DNA of 54,330 nt from Candidatus Bathyarchaeota archaeon (GTDB taxonomy: Archaea; Thermoproteota; Bathyarchaeia; TCS64; PIYN01): contig PIYN01000007.1 in the NCBI GenBank assembly GCA_003601775.1, positions 1 to 54,330 of the forward strand, given 5' to 3'. The notes below the pieces were generated by a model. It was not told the origin of the DNA. It made no database searches and worked only from the letters and a program-made list of their open reading frames with translations. Below, in pieces: positions 14,946 to 22,862 of the stretch. Both the position numbers and the translations under genes were made by a program. Numbering within the stretch: the stretch's first letter is position 1; the number at the start of each line of letters is the position of its first letter.

Positions 14946-16229
14946 TTGCGAAAACCAGAATCTTTTGAACATAAAAGAATAAAGGATTTAATTTCAAATA
15001 AATTAAATGAGTGGCTTGGAGTAAGTATAGAAGAGTATCCCTCTTCCGGCCATGAACTTGATGTTTTTGCGGTAACGCCTGACGGGATCAGTATTTACGT
15101 TGAAATAATCTGGTCTGAGACACGAAGTAACTTTTTCAGAGATATGAATATGATTCAACAATCTGATGCTGATGTTAAGTTAGTTGTAGTGAACCCGAAA
15201 ATCCTTAACAAAAAGGAGTATGTACGAGAATTTAGTAAAATTGTCGTTTCACAACGGAAAATAGGATTTAAAATACATGGGGAATTATTAAATGGTCAAA
15301 GGATTTTAGAAGAACCGGGATATCTCGATACTGAATTTAAAGAAATAGTGCTTTCTTTGATAACTCAGGTTAGATCGAAGGGAGGATACCATCCCCCTTG
15401 GGCTGAATTTAAGCCTCCCGAAATACCTAAAGTCGATAGAATTCCTGAAGTATTATTGTCTAATCTTTTTCCTCTTATAGAATTACCTTCAACCGTATTT
15501 AGTAGCCCAACTTATGTTAGAACAGAGTCTGAGGTGTTTGGTATTCTTAAAAATACTAAGATTCCACCTTTTATTTTGAAAAGGAAAAAAATATACACAT
15601 TTGATAATTTATCTTTATCTAAATCTCCCTTTTTACCAATTATATTTAAGAACAATGTCTCTAAAGAAAAAATCGATGAATGGATTAAAAATAAAGATAA
15701 AAGAAATGATTTGATTCGGCTTTTAAACCTTTCTCTTCGTAATTATCTACTGGAAAGACCATATATTACATACGATAGAAAACATCGAAGATTCATTTGC
15801 CTTTTAAAAGAAGGGAAGAATCATTATTTTAGTTGGAGAGCTAGAGAAAGATTCTCTCGAAAAGCATTAGCTAAAAAGGTTTATGGAAAAAATAAACAGC
15901 TTTTATACTGCATGCATCAAGCGGCTAGTTTAAGATTCATTTTTATCGATGATAAAATTTTTCTTAAGATCGAACCCACCGTTGTTTTCACTGAAGATGG
16001 AAGTAAACCGTTTCGTTATGAAAAAATTGCATCTTTAATGAGTCGCTGGATTCCTAAACAGTTTAATGAAGTGTATTTGAATTTAGTTAGATTCTGGGCT
16101 AAATACTTATCTAAACTTGGTACTATGATAACAATACCTACAGGAAATCAAAGAATAATCATTAGCTCAGAACCAGCAATAACTAAAATTAATGTGGGCA
16201 TTTCCAGAGAAGGATGGAGAAAAAGATGA
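14946..16229 (+). CDS. Nuclease-APAZ partner of a short prokaryotic Argonaute
   Basis: The 427-residue, AT-rich gene starts at TTG 14946. Residues 1 to about 135 look like a PD-(D/E)xK (restriction endonuclease-like) domain, with E8 in the first helix, HELDVFAV (D39), IYVEIIW (E53) and a later KLVVVNP strand. The usual lysine of the E-x-K motif is Ile here. The remainder resembles the APAZ region (equivalent to the Argonaute N-L1-L2 lobes), especially IFLKIEPTVVFTEDG near residues 338-352. In known systems such a protein forms a heterodimer with a short Argonaute. When the guide-loaded Argonaute finds a target, the nuclease is turned on and degrades DNA. It overlaps the Argonaute gene by 16 bases. 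The REase-type assignment is by motif and context. Confidence 0.85.
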   Translation: MRKPESFEHKRIKDLISNKLNEWLGVSIEEYPSSGHELDVFAVTPDGISIYVEIIWSETRSNFFRDMNMIQQSDADVKLVVVNPKILNKKEYVREFSKIVVSQRKIGFKIHGELLNGQRILEEPGYLDTEFKEIVLSLITQVRSKGGYHPPWAEFKPPEIPKVDRIPEVLLSNLFPLIELPSTVFSSPTYVRTESEVFGILKNTKIPPFILKRKKIYTFDNLSLSKSPFLPIIFKNNVSKEKIDEWIKNKDKRNDLIRLLNLSLRNYLLERPYITYDRKHRRFICLLKEGKNHYFSWRARERFSRKALAKKVYGKNKQLLYCMHQAASLRFIFIDDKIFLKIEPTVVFTEDGSKPFRYEKIASLMSRWIPKQFNEVYLNLVRFWAKYLSKLGTMITIPTGNQRIIISSEPAITKINVGISREGWRKR

Positions 16230-17740
16230 TGAATATAGAAGTGTTCCAAAGTATGTTTATTGATGAACCACTACTCACATTTGGTGAAAAGAAACAACAT
16301 GTTGATCCTAAAATGGGTTTATTGGCTTACGGTCCTTGTCTTTTACCAAATAGGAGGGTTATCTCTTCTTCAATCAGATTAGGTATTATCGGTTCAAAAG
16401 ATACAATAAATTTAACTCAGCTTTGGGTAGAGAAATGTCAAAATGAAATACCTGGAAAATCTGGAGATTCTCTTCTTTTTCCTTCATTTCCAGGATTTAC
16501 AAGGGTTTTTGGCAGTGAATTACGTATTCAAGAAGAATGTATAGAAGTGATAACCCAAAATGAAATCAATAAAATTTTAAGGATCATAGATTTTAACAGG
16601 AGAGTTAAAGTAGCAGCGAATCTATTTATTGAAAAATTATCTAATTTGCGGGTGAGGGAACCTAGACCTCATGTTGTTATTTGTGCACTTCCCCAGGAAA
16701 TAGTTGATGCATGCGGAACTAAAAGAGATAGAATTACACGTGGAAGAATAAAATTAACAAAAAAGGAGAGGAAGATATTAGAAATCATTAGGAAGCATCG
16801 AGAAATGGGGCAAACTACACTTTTTCCTCTCGATGAAAGTTTTCTTGAATTGACTTACGGAACTAGTGACCTCAGGCGTCTAATAAAAGCTAAGGCTATG
16901 AGTATAGGAATTCCTACTCAATTAGTGAAACCTAAAACTCTCACGGTTGATTCTAAAGATAAAACAATTCAAGACGTAGCTACGAGAGCTTGGAATCTTT
17001 CAGTTGCGCTTTACTATAAAGCAGAGGGCTATCCTTGGAAATTGACAGAAATGGAGACCGGAACTTGTTATGTTGGCATCTCCTTTTATAAAGAAATAAA
17101 TAAAAATGTAAGAACGAGTATCGCCCAGGTTTTTACTCATACAGGAGAAGGGTTAGTTTTAAGAGGTGGGCGAGCAATTCAAGATGAAATTACAAGAACT
17201 CCCCATCTCACACAAACAAATGCGTTTAATTTAATGTGTGACGTAATTGATTTATACAAAAAACAGATGCACAGTCTTCCTTCAAGGATAGTTGTCCATA
17301 AAAGTTCAAGATTCTGGTCTGATGAATTGTCTGGTTTTCGAGAGGCTGCGAAAGAAATCGATTTTTTGGATTTTGTGGCAATTGAAAATCGAGGTATTAG
17401 ATTTATGCGTAGATACGGTAAATATCCGCCTTTAAGAGGAACAGTGATACAAATTGGAGAAGGAGATTACATCCTATTTACTAAAGGCTATATACCCTAT
17501 TACAGAACTTATCCAGGTTTACGCGTACCTACTCCATTAGAAATAATCGAACATTATGGTGACTCCCCCATGAGCGTTATATGCAAGGAGATACTGGCGT
17601 TAACAAAAATGAATTGGAACAGCGCAGACTTTTGTATTCGTGAACCCATAACTCTTGCTTATTCTCGTGAAGTAGGTAAAATACTTGCATATGTCCCTGA
17701 AGAAGTTATACCTCGCCCAGAATATCGTTTTTACATGTAA
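16214..17740 (+). CDS. Short prokaryotic Argonaute (MID-PIWI), catalytically inactive
   Basis: The 508-residue protein is a short pAgo with only MID and PIWI domains. The MID part (about residues 165-265) ends with LRRLIKAKAMSIGIPTQLV, the guide 5'-end pocket. The PIWI part has CYVGISFYKE, GEGLVLRGG, RIVVHKSSRFW, YPPLRGT and EILALTKMNWN, all typical of short pAgos. The catalytic tetrad is lost: Ser290 stands for the first Asp and His362 for the third. So it should bind a guide and target without cutting. It starts inside the end of the nuclease-APAZ gene (ATG 16214, or 16226 with an ATGA overlap). The base composition differs strongly from the flanking genes, which points to horizontal transfer. 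Confidence 0.95.
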   Translation: MEKKMMNIEVFQSMFIDEPLLTFGEKKQHVDPKMGLLAYGPCLLPNRRVISSSIRLGIIGSKDTINLTQLWVEKCQNEIPGKSGDSLLFPSFPGFTRVFGSELRIQEECIEVITQNEINKILRIIDFNRRVKVAANLFIEKLSNLRVREPRPHVVICALPQEIVDACGTKRDRITRGRIKLTKKERKILEIIRKHREMGQTTLFPLDESFLELTYGTSDLRRLIKAKAMSIGIPTQLVKPKTLTVDSKDKTIQDVATRAWNLSVALYYKAEGYPWKLTEMETGTCYVGISFYKEINKNVRTSIAQVFTHTGEGLVLRGGRAIQDEITRTPHLTQTNAFNLMCDVIDLYKKQMHSLPSRIVVHKSSRFWSDELSGFREAAKEIDFLDFVAIENRGIRFMRRYGKYPPLRGTVIQIGEGDYILFTKGYIPYYRTYPGLRVPTPLEIIEHYGDSPMSVICKEILALTKMNWNSADFCIREPITLAYSREVGKILAYVPEEVIPRPEYRFYM

Positions 17741-17819
17741 TTTTGTCCAATGTATGCTTCTTCAAGGAGATACTAATCAACTGCGACTACTCTAAAAGAA
17801 TAGTATTGAACTCGTAGTC

Positions 17820-18110
17820 TTAGGGGAATCTTCCCCATTGTATGGTGAAGTCCTTGAACTCTCCTCTGTAGGGTTCTCGGGTCACCTCGACCTTTGTAAC
17901 GTAGGCTGTCGGAGGGCCCCTGTGGCACCAGGCGATGAGTCTCTCCACCTTCTCCTCCTTCCCCTCCACGACGGCCTCCACCCTCCCGTCCCTGAGGTTC
18001 CTCACCCAGCCCGTTAGGCCGAGGCTCTCCGCGATCTTCTTCATGGTGCTCCTGAAGAAGACCCCTTGGACATGGCCGTAGATGTAGAGGTGAACCCTGA
18101 CGAGTTTCAT
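17820..18110 (-). CDS. acyP: Acylphosphatase
   Basis: The 96-residue protein matches acylphosphatase throughout. It has [20 protein letters not shown], with the catalytic Arg in the VQGVFFR loop, [20 protein letters not shown], with the catalytic Asn, and a C-terminal FTIQWGRFP. It hydrolyses carboxyl-phosphate bonds such as acetyl phosphate or 1,3-bisphosphoglycerate. The start ATG is at 18110. It is GC-rich again, marking the right edge of the AT-rich island. Confidence 0.95.
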   Translation of the reverse strand: MKLVRVHLYIYGHVQGVFFRSTMKKIAESLGLTGWVRNLRDGRVEAVVEGKEEKVERLIAWCHRGPPTAYVTKVEVTREPYRGEFKDFTIQWGRFP

Positions 18111-18234
18111 GACTTCATCCCCAACTCTTAGAGTCTCTTCCCTGCGATCGTTTAAATTGTTTTGTGATCGAGGAGAGCCACTGGAGGCGCCTCACAAAAA
18201 TGTTAAATCTCTTAGACTCAAGGACTCACATGAG

Positions 18235-19593
18235 ATGGAGTTAAACGATATCTTAGAGGATGTGCCAGATTACAGGGAGTTTCTCACCGTCGACGAGTTG
18301 AACAGGAGTTCCCGGAAACTGGCCGAGGAGTACCGCCACGTCGACCTCCTTCACGTGGGCTCCTCCACAGAGGGCGAGCCGATTTACGCCCTGAGGATCG
18401 AGGGAGGACTGAGGAAGGCCCTCCTCTTCGGGTTCCCCCACCCCAACGAGCCCATAGGCTCCATGACCCTCGAATACGTGTCAAGGAGGCTCGCCGAGGA
18501 CGCGGACCTCCGCCGGGAACTCGGTTACACTTGGTATATCATCAAGTGCATCGACCCAGACGGCGCGAGGCTGAACGAGGGATGGTTCAAGGGGGAGTTC
18601 TCCCCCCTGAAGTACGCGCTCAACTACTATAGACCCCCGGGCAAGAACCAGGTGGAGTGGACTTTCCCCGTCGACTATAAGACCCTCCACTTCCACTCCC
18701 CCCTCCCCGAGACGAGGGCGCTGATGCGGCTGATCGACGAACACCACCCCCTTTTCCTCTACTCCCTACACAACGCAGGGTTCTGCGGCGTCTACTTCTA
18801 CCTTGGAGAGGAGGCGCCGACGATCTACCCAAAGCTCCATGCCCTCGTCCGCCGTGAGGGCCTGCCTCTCCACATGGGGGAGCCGGAGACCCCCTACATC
18901 GAGAAGCTCGATGACGCCATCTTCAAGATGTTCGGCGTGGAGGAGTCCTATGACTTCATAGAGCGGACCACAGGGAAGGACCCCGCCACCATCATCGAGA
19001 ATGGCACGAGCAGCCATGGCTACCTGAGGAGGGTCTGCGACGGCTTCACCCTTGTCTGTGAGATGCCCTACTATTATGATGAGAGGGTGGGCGATAACTC
19101 TCCCTCGGATATCAGCCGCAGGGAGGCCGTGTTGGAGTCGATAAGGTTCAGTGAGGAGGTCTACGGGTTCCTGAAGCCGAGGTTTGAGGCCATCAGGGAT
19201 AAGGCGGACCCCACGACGAGGCTCTTCGCCTCCGTCTCAGATTATATCGACAACTTCGAGAAGCGGATGGAGCCCAGGAAGAGGCATGCGGAGACATCGC
19301 CCGAGTACGAGGGGACTGCGACGGTAGCCCAGGCCTTCGACTCCCTCGTGGCGAGGAAGTTCTCCAACATGCTCAGGATGGGGATGGTCCTCCGAGTCGT
19401 AGACCAAGTGCTGAAGACCGAGCCCAGCAGGGAGGTCGAGAAGATCAGGGGGGAGATCTACGGGAAGATCCTGGAGATGAACCGTGAACTCCAAAGAGAA
19501 GCCAAGATCGAGGTCATACCCATAAGGAAGCTCGTCAGAGTCCAGCTAGGCAGTGCACTCATTGTCGCCGACTACCTGAAAAAGAGGAAATAA
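18235..19593 (+). CDS. M14-type zinc carboxypeptidase family protein
   Basis: About 452 residues from ATG 18235. A longer frame from 18109 has no family match. Zinc ligands of the M14 type are visible in GFPHPNEPIGSM (H-x-x-E) and SLHNAGFCG (His). A possible catalytic Glu is in LVCEMPYYYDE. It should remove C-terminal residues from peptides or act on a similar amide. No signal peptide is visible, so it is probably cytoplasmic. The C-terminal 120 residues are helical (RKFSNMLRMGMVLRV, then RGEIYGKILEMN) and not part of the core enzyme. It stands alone between acylphosphatase and tRNA-Asn. Confidence 0.8.
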   Translation: MELNDILEDVPDYREFLTVDELNRSSRKLAEEYRHVDLLHVGSSTEGEPIYALRIEGGLRKALLFGFPHPNEPIGSMTLEYVSRRLAEDADLRRELGYTWYIIKCIDPDGARLNEGWFKGEFSPLKYALNYYRPPGKNQVEWTFPVDYKTLHFHSPLPETRALMRLIDEHHPLFLYSLHNAGFCGVYFYLGEEAPTIYPKLHALVRREGLPLHMGEPETPYIEKLDDAIFKMFGVEESYDFIERTTGKDPATIIENGTSSHGYLRRVCDGFTLVCEMPYYYDERVGDNSPSDISRREAVLESIRFSEEVYGFLKPRFEAIRDKADPTTRLFASVSDYIDNFEKRMEPRKRHAETSPEYEGTATVAQAFDSLVARKFSNMLRMGMVLRVVDQVLKTEPSREVEKIRGEIYGKILEMNRELQREAKIEVIPIRKLVRVQLGSALIVADYLKKRK

Positions 19594-19718
19594 CCGCCTT
19601 TATCTTCTGAAAGTCCTTTCTACTTTTATGCGATGAGATTATCCTCCCAGTATGATGAGGGTTAGAACCGGTCATCGATCTACTCTAAACCCTCTTTTGA
19701 AACCGTGACCCTTTAAAG

Positions 19719-19739
19719 CACACCCATTAAATGGGTGTG
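19719..19739 (-). other. Perfect hairpin at the 3' side of tRNA-Asn
   Basis: CACACCCAT (19719-19727) and ATGGGTGTG (19731-19739) form a perfect nine-pair stem with a TAA loop. It overlaps the encoded CCA end of the tRNA. On the minus strand it would form right after the tRNA, as a 3' trailer or terminator element. Confidence 0.5.
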
Positions 19740-19814
19740 GCGCCGCCGAACGGATTTGAACCGTTGACCAACTGGTTAACAGCCAGTCGCTCTACCAGAC
19801 TGAGCTACGGCGGC
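19738..19814 (-). tRNA. tRNA-Asn (anticodon GTT)
   Basis: On the minus strand the acceptor arms are GCCGCCG and CGGCGGC, with discriminator G and encoded CCA (19738-19740). The D arm, the anticodon loop CTGTTAA with GTT, and the T loop TTCAAAT are all in place. No intron is present. Confidence 0.97.
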
Positions 19815-19857
19815 CCACCTTAGGAATATTCAGGCTGGAATTTATTAATCTTATTTT

Positions 19858-20622
19858 CTAATCGTCGGTGGCGTATACCCATATCGAGGGCTCGTCCACG
19901 GTGATTGTATAGTCTTGATCGATGAGGGTGGCCTGACCCCACCACTCCCTCGTGATCGTCACATGGTAGGTGCCGAGGTCAGGGACATCGACCTTGAGCA
20001 TGGTACTCTCTCCCAGCCCCAGCCTGACTTGGTTATCGTAGGTGAAGTCCGATCCTGTTATCAGTATGCGGTACCTGTAGAAGAAGTGTCCCTCGATCAC
20101 GATGTTGAAGGAGAGGGCCGTGCTGCCGCTCCAGCCACCTCCTGCTCCCGCCGTGTAGGTCAGGGGGTTCGTAAGGGCGGAGAAGACGTTTCCCCTCCTC
20201 GTCGTCGCCTTTATGTAGTAGTCCTGAGAGCCCTCCGTCGGCAGCGTGATGTTGAAAGGCCCGAAGGTGTAGTCTTCCATGGGGGAGATGGTCGCATTCA
20301 CCGTTATACTCGTGTAGTCGTCGTTTATCCAGATCCTCACGATCCTCACCTCTAGGGAGCACCTGTTCTTTATGAAGACCTTTACTTGATTGTCGTAATC
20401 CTCCGTGTAGGGGTAGGCGTAGACCTCGAGGTTCTCCATATCCCGCTCCTGGTCGAAGCGGTCCATCGCGACGACCGTCGCGTCGTAGAGGTTATTCACC
20501 TGATTGACGTAGACATAGAGGGGGATGACTGCCGTCATGAGGACGCCGACGAAGATCAGCGTCCCCAGGACCGTTGAGACCGCGGTTCCCCCACGCCTAA
20601 GACGGGACCACATAGTCATCAT
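19858..20622 (-). CDS. Archaeal type IV pilin-like protein (third pilin of the cluster)
   Basis: About 254 residues from ATG 20622 (an ATG at 20613 is also possible); the start overlaps the end of the preceding pilin gene. A class III signal peptide is suggested by RLRRGGTAVSTVLGTLIFVG, where the basic stretch ends in GG and a hydrophobic helix follows. The rest is beta-rich and Thr/Tyr-rich, as in secreted pilin-like subunits. It is probably processed by a prepilin peptidase and assembled by the ATPase and platform encoded upstream. It is much longer than the other two pilins and may be a minor or tip subunit. It is the last gene of the operon. Confidence 0.8.
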   Translation of the reverse strand: MMTMWSRLRRGGTAVSTVLGTLIFVGVLMTAVIPLYVYVNQVNNLYDATVVAMDRFDQERDMENLEVYAYPYTEDYDNQVKVFIKNRCSLEVRIVRIWINDDYTSITVNATISPMEDYTFGPFNITLPTEGSQDYYIKATTRRGNVFSALTNPLTYTAGAGGGWSGSTALSFNIVIEGHFFYRYRILITGSDFTYDNQVRLGLGESTMLKVDVPDLGTYHVTITREWWGQATLIDQDYTITVDEPSIWVYATDD

Positions 20623-21055
20623 ATATGATATTCGACCTCCCACTGACGACCTCTATGGCGAGCTCATCCCCAACTTGGACATCGGTCAGGGCGACGATGA
20701 CCTCCAGCAGTCCTCCTGAGGGAAGTTGGAGGCCTGTCGTGTTCTCCCCGGTGGCGTCCCCCATCACATAGACGTACCTTACTTCGATGGAGATGTTCCC
20801 ATAGTTGTAGATCCATATGCGGAGCAGGTTCTCCCCCGTCGAGTTGTCGAACGTGATGTGCTCTACCGTGAAGCGCTCCATAATCCTGTTTATCGAGGCG
20901 TTCACCTCCCTGTAGTAGCTGTTCGCCATCACACCCGTCGCGCTCTGGGTGACCGCCCAGACCGCCCCCCCTATGGTGAGGACCACCGCGGCGAGGATGA
21001 TGCTCGCCAGGACGGGGGAGAACCCCCGATTCTCCCTCTTAATCCCCGGCGACAA
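20597..21055 (-). CDS. Archaeal type IV pilin-like protein (second pilin)
   Basis: The 152-residue protein has an archaeal pilin N-terminus: MSPGIKRENRGFSPVLASII, then a hydrophobic helix to about residue 40 (LAAVVLTIGGAVWAVTQ). Cleavage would fall before or within the GFSPV segment. The mature domain is beta-rich with Asn residues in N-x-S/T contexts (NASI, NSTG, NTTG), so it could be N-glycosylated. The start is TTG 21055, one base after the stop of the platform-protein gene. Its 3' end overlaps the next pilin gene. Confidence 0.82.
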   Translation of the reverse strand: MSPGIKRENRGFSPVLASIILAAVVLTIGGAVWAVTQSATGVMANSYYREVNASINRIMERFTVEHITFDNSTGENLLRIWIYNYGNISIEVRYVYVMGDATGENTTGLQLPSGGLLEVIVALTDVQVGDELAIEVVSGRSNIIYDDYVVPS

Positions 21056-21056
21056 T

Positions 21057-22862
21057 TCAAGTCCCTCCCATCGAGGCCAAGGGTAAGAAGGAGACGAGCC
21101 AGATCCCGATGAGGGAGACGAGGGTGAGGAAGGCCGCCTGCTTGAATCCTGATGAGAGTCTCCCGGAGACGATCTTCCCTGTGACGAGGCCGAGGAGGAA
21201 GGAGTGGAGGACGAGGGGGGTGAGGAGCATCCTGCTCAGAGTGATGAAGGGGAGGCCCGTGCCACTTCCGAGGGAGGAGGTCATGTTCTTGAAGAACTGG
21301 AGGAACATGAGTGTCGTCGCCGTGAGCATCGCCGCACCCAGGTAGGGGACGACGATGAGGGGCATGAGGAGGGATCTCTTCTCCCTCTCCATCATCATGG
21401 TGCTCTCGGCGAAGTCCGCGAGGATCTCAAGGCTCTCCTCCGTCCCCCCTCCCACCTCGATGGTATCGACAAGGAAGTAGATATTCACCAGGGAGAGCCA
21501 GTCCCTCACCCTCCGCCTGAAGTCCTCATAGATCTCCCTTATGGGGTAACCCCAGCTGAGCTTCATGCTGATCAGCTTAAGGTGCTTAGAGAAGGCACCA
21601 TAATCCTTGTCTGCGAGGGCCATTATGCATCTCTCCGGGCTCAGACCCGTCTTACGGGTCTCCACGACGTCCCTCAGGAAGGTGGTAACCCCTTGGAGGA
21701 TCTTTCCCTCCCGCCCAGCATAATGCCTATCCGCTATAATGCCTGGGAGGGCTGTGAAGATGAGCCCGAATCCAAGCCCCAGGGCTGCCTCGCTCCCCTC
21801 TGGGAACCCAAGGAGTCTCTGTAGGAAGTAGGTGAATTCCGGGAAGGCTGGGTTGACCAGGAGTTGGGGGAAGAGGAAGGAGAGGCTCATCTGGAGGATG
21901 AGGAAGAGGCCGAGGGGGAGGAATGCGAGGAAGACGATGTAGGTCTTCCAGTTGGAGATGGGGTAGCTGATCTGGCTGATATCCGCTATGAAGATGAAGC
22001 ATAGGGAGATGACGGGGAGGACGACGAAGGAGAAGAGGAAGAACATCTCAGGGGAGATGGAGAAGCCGATCCCCGGGATGCCGAAGGAGACGGCGAAGAT
22101 CATGAAGAGGCCGAGGGCGCCGAGGATCGCCACTATGGTATAGGCCTCCATCAGCACCCCCATATTCTGTCCCAGGGACCTGATCCTCGTCAGGAGGCCC
22201 CTGAACATGTTGCTTGTCTGGTTGTAGAGATAGTGCAGGACATCCCCCCCGGTCCTCATCGTGGAGGCGTAGCCGAGGAGGAGGTCCTTATATTCCTTGA
22301 CGTTCACGACCTTCGCGGCCCTCTCCATCGCCGAGACAGGGTCCACCCCCGTTGAGAGGGCGATGGTCTGGATCCTCGAGACCTCATCCCTCAGGTGGGG
22401 GAGGAGGTCCATCTTCCTCATCCTCAGGAGGCTCTCATAGGGGGAGAGGCCCCCGCTCGTCATCACGCTCATGTACATGGAGGCATAGGGGATCTCAACC
22501 TTCAGCCATGTAACGCGGTTAGATGCCGAGATCTTTGGCATCATCACTCCAACCAGGACAACGAGGAGGGGAGTCGCACAACCAAGGCTCAGGAAGATTG
22601 AAGGAGCAGTGCTTATCGCCCCGTAGATCAGGTTGAGGGGAAAGGAGAGGGCTGCCCCCGACCTTCCCATGAGGAAGACTGAGAGGAGGAAGATGGGGAC
22701 AGCTGTGGAGCAGAGGGAAAAGAAGCCGACGATGCTGAGGTAGACCTCGGGGTATATCCTTATGTTAGCAGCATCGAGGTCCTTCTCCACGTCCCTGAAG
22801 AGGGAGAAGAGGCCCCGCCCCAGCCATTCGAACCGGCTGTAGCAGAAGTCCCTGAAGTTCAT
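21057..22862 (-). CDS. Type IV pilus/TadC-type membrane platform protein
   Basis: The 601-residue membrane protein has about eight or nine hydrophobic segments and two type II secretion F-like domains. One lies near residues 125-245 (SMYMSVMTSGGLSPYESLLR, then TGGDVLHYLYNQ). The other lies near 395-515 (TRKTGLSPERCIMAL, then EVGGGTEESLEILADF). This double-domain layout is typical of archaeal TadC/ArlJ relatives. It is the inner-membrane platform on which the ATPase acts to assemble pilins. Its start (ATGA) overlaps the ATPase stop. No archaellum accessory genes are near, so a pilus is more likely than an archaellum. Confidence 0.9.
   Translation of the reverse strand: MNFRDFCYSRFEWLGRGLFSLFRDVEKDLDAANIRIYPEVYLSIVGFFSLCSTAVPIFLLSVFLMGRSGAALSFPLNLIYGAISTAPSIFLSLGCATPLLVVLVGVMMPKISASNRVTWLKVEIPYASMYMSVMTSGGLSPYESLLRMRKMDLLPHLRDEVSRIQTIALSTGVDPVSAMERAAKVVNVKEYKDLLLGYASTMRTGGDVLHYLYNQTSNMFRGLLTRIRSLGQNMGVLMEAYTIVAILGALGLFMIFAVSFGIPGIGFSISPEMFFLFSFVVLPVISLCFIFIADISQISYPISNWKTYIVFLAFLPLGLFLILQMSLSFLFPQLLVNPAFPEFTYFLQRLLGFPEGSEAALGLGFGLIFTALPGIIADRHYAGREGKILQGVTTFLRDVVETRKTGLSPERCIMALADKDYGAFSKHLKLISMKLSWGYPIREIYEDFRRRVRDWLSLVNIYFLVDTIEVGGGTEESLEILADFAESTMMMEREKRSLLMPLIVVPYLGAAMLTATTLMFLQFFKNMTSSLGSGTGLPFITLSRMLLTPLVLHSFLLGLVTGKIVSGRLSSGFKQAAFLTLVSLIGIWLVSFLPLASMGGT

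Noticed and set aside
17741-17819. An attachment-site repeat of the tRNA-Arg end at the right border of the island
   Set aside because: No stretch like GGTTCGAATCC or CCCGGGCCCG is present there.
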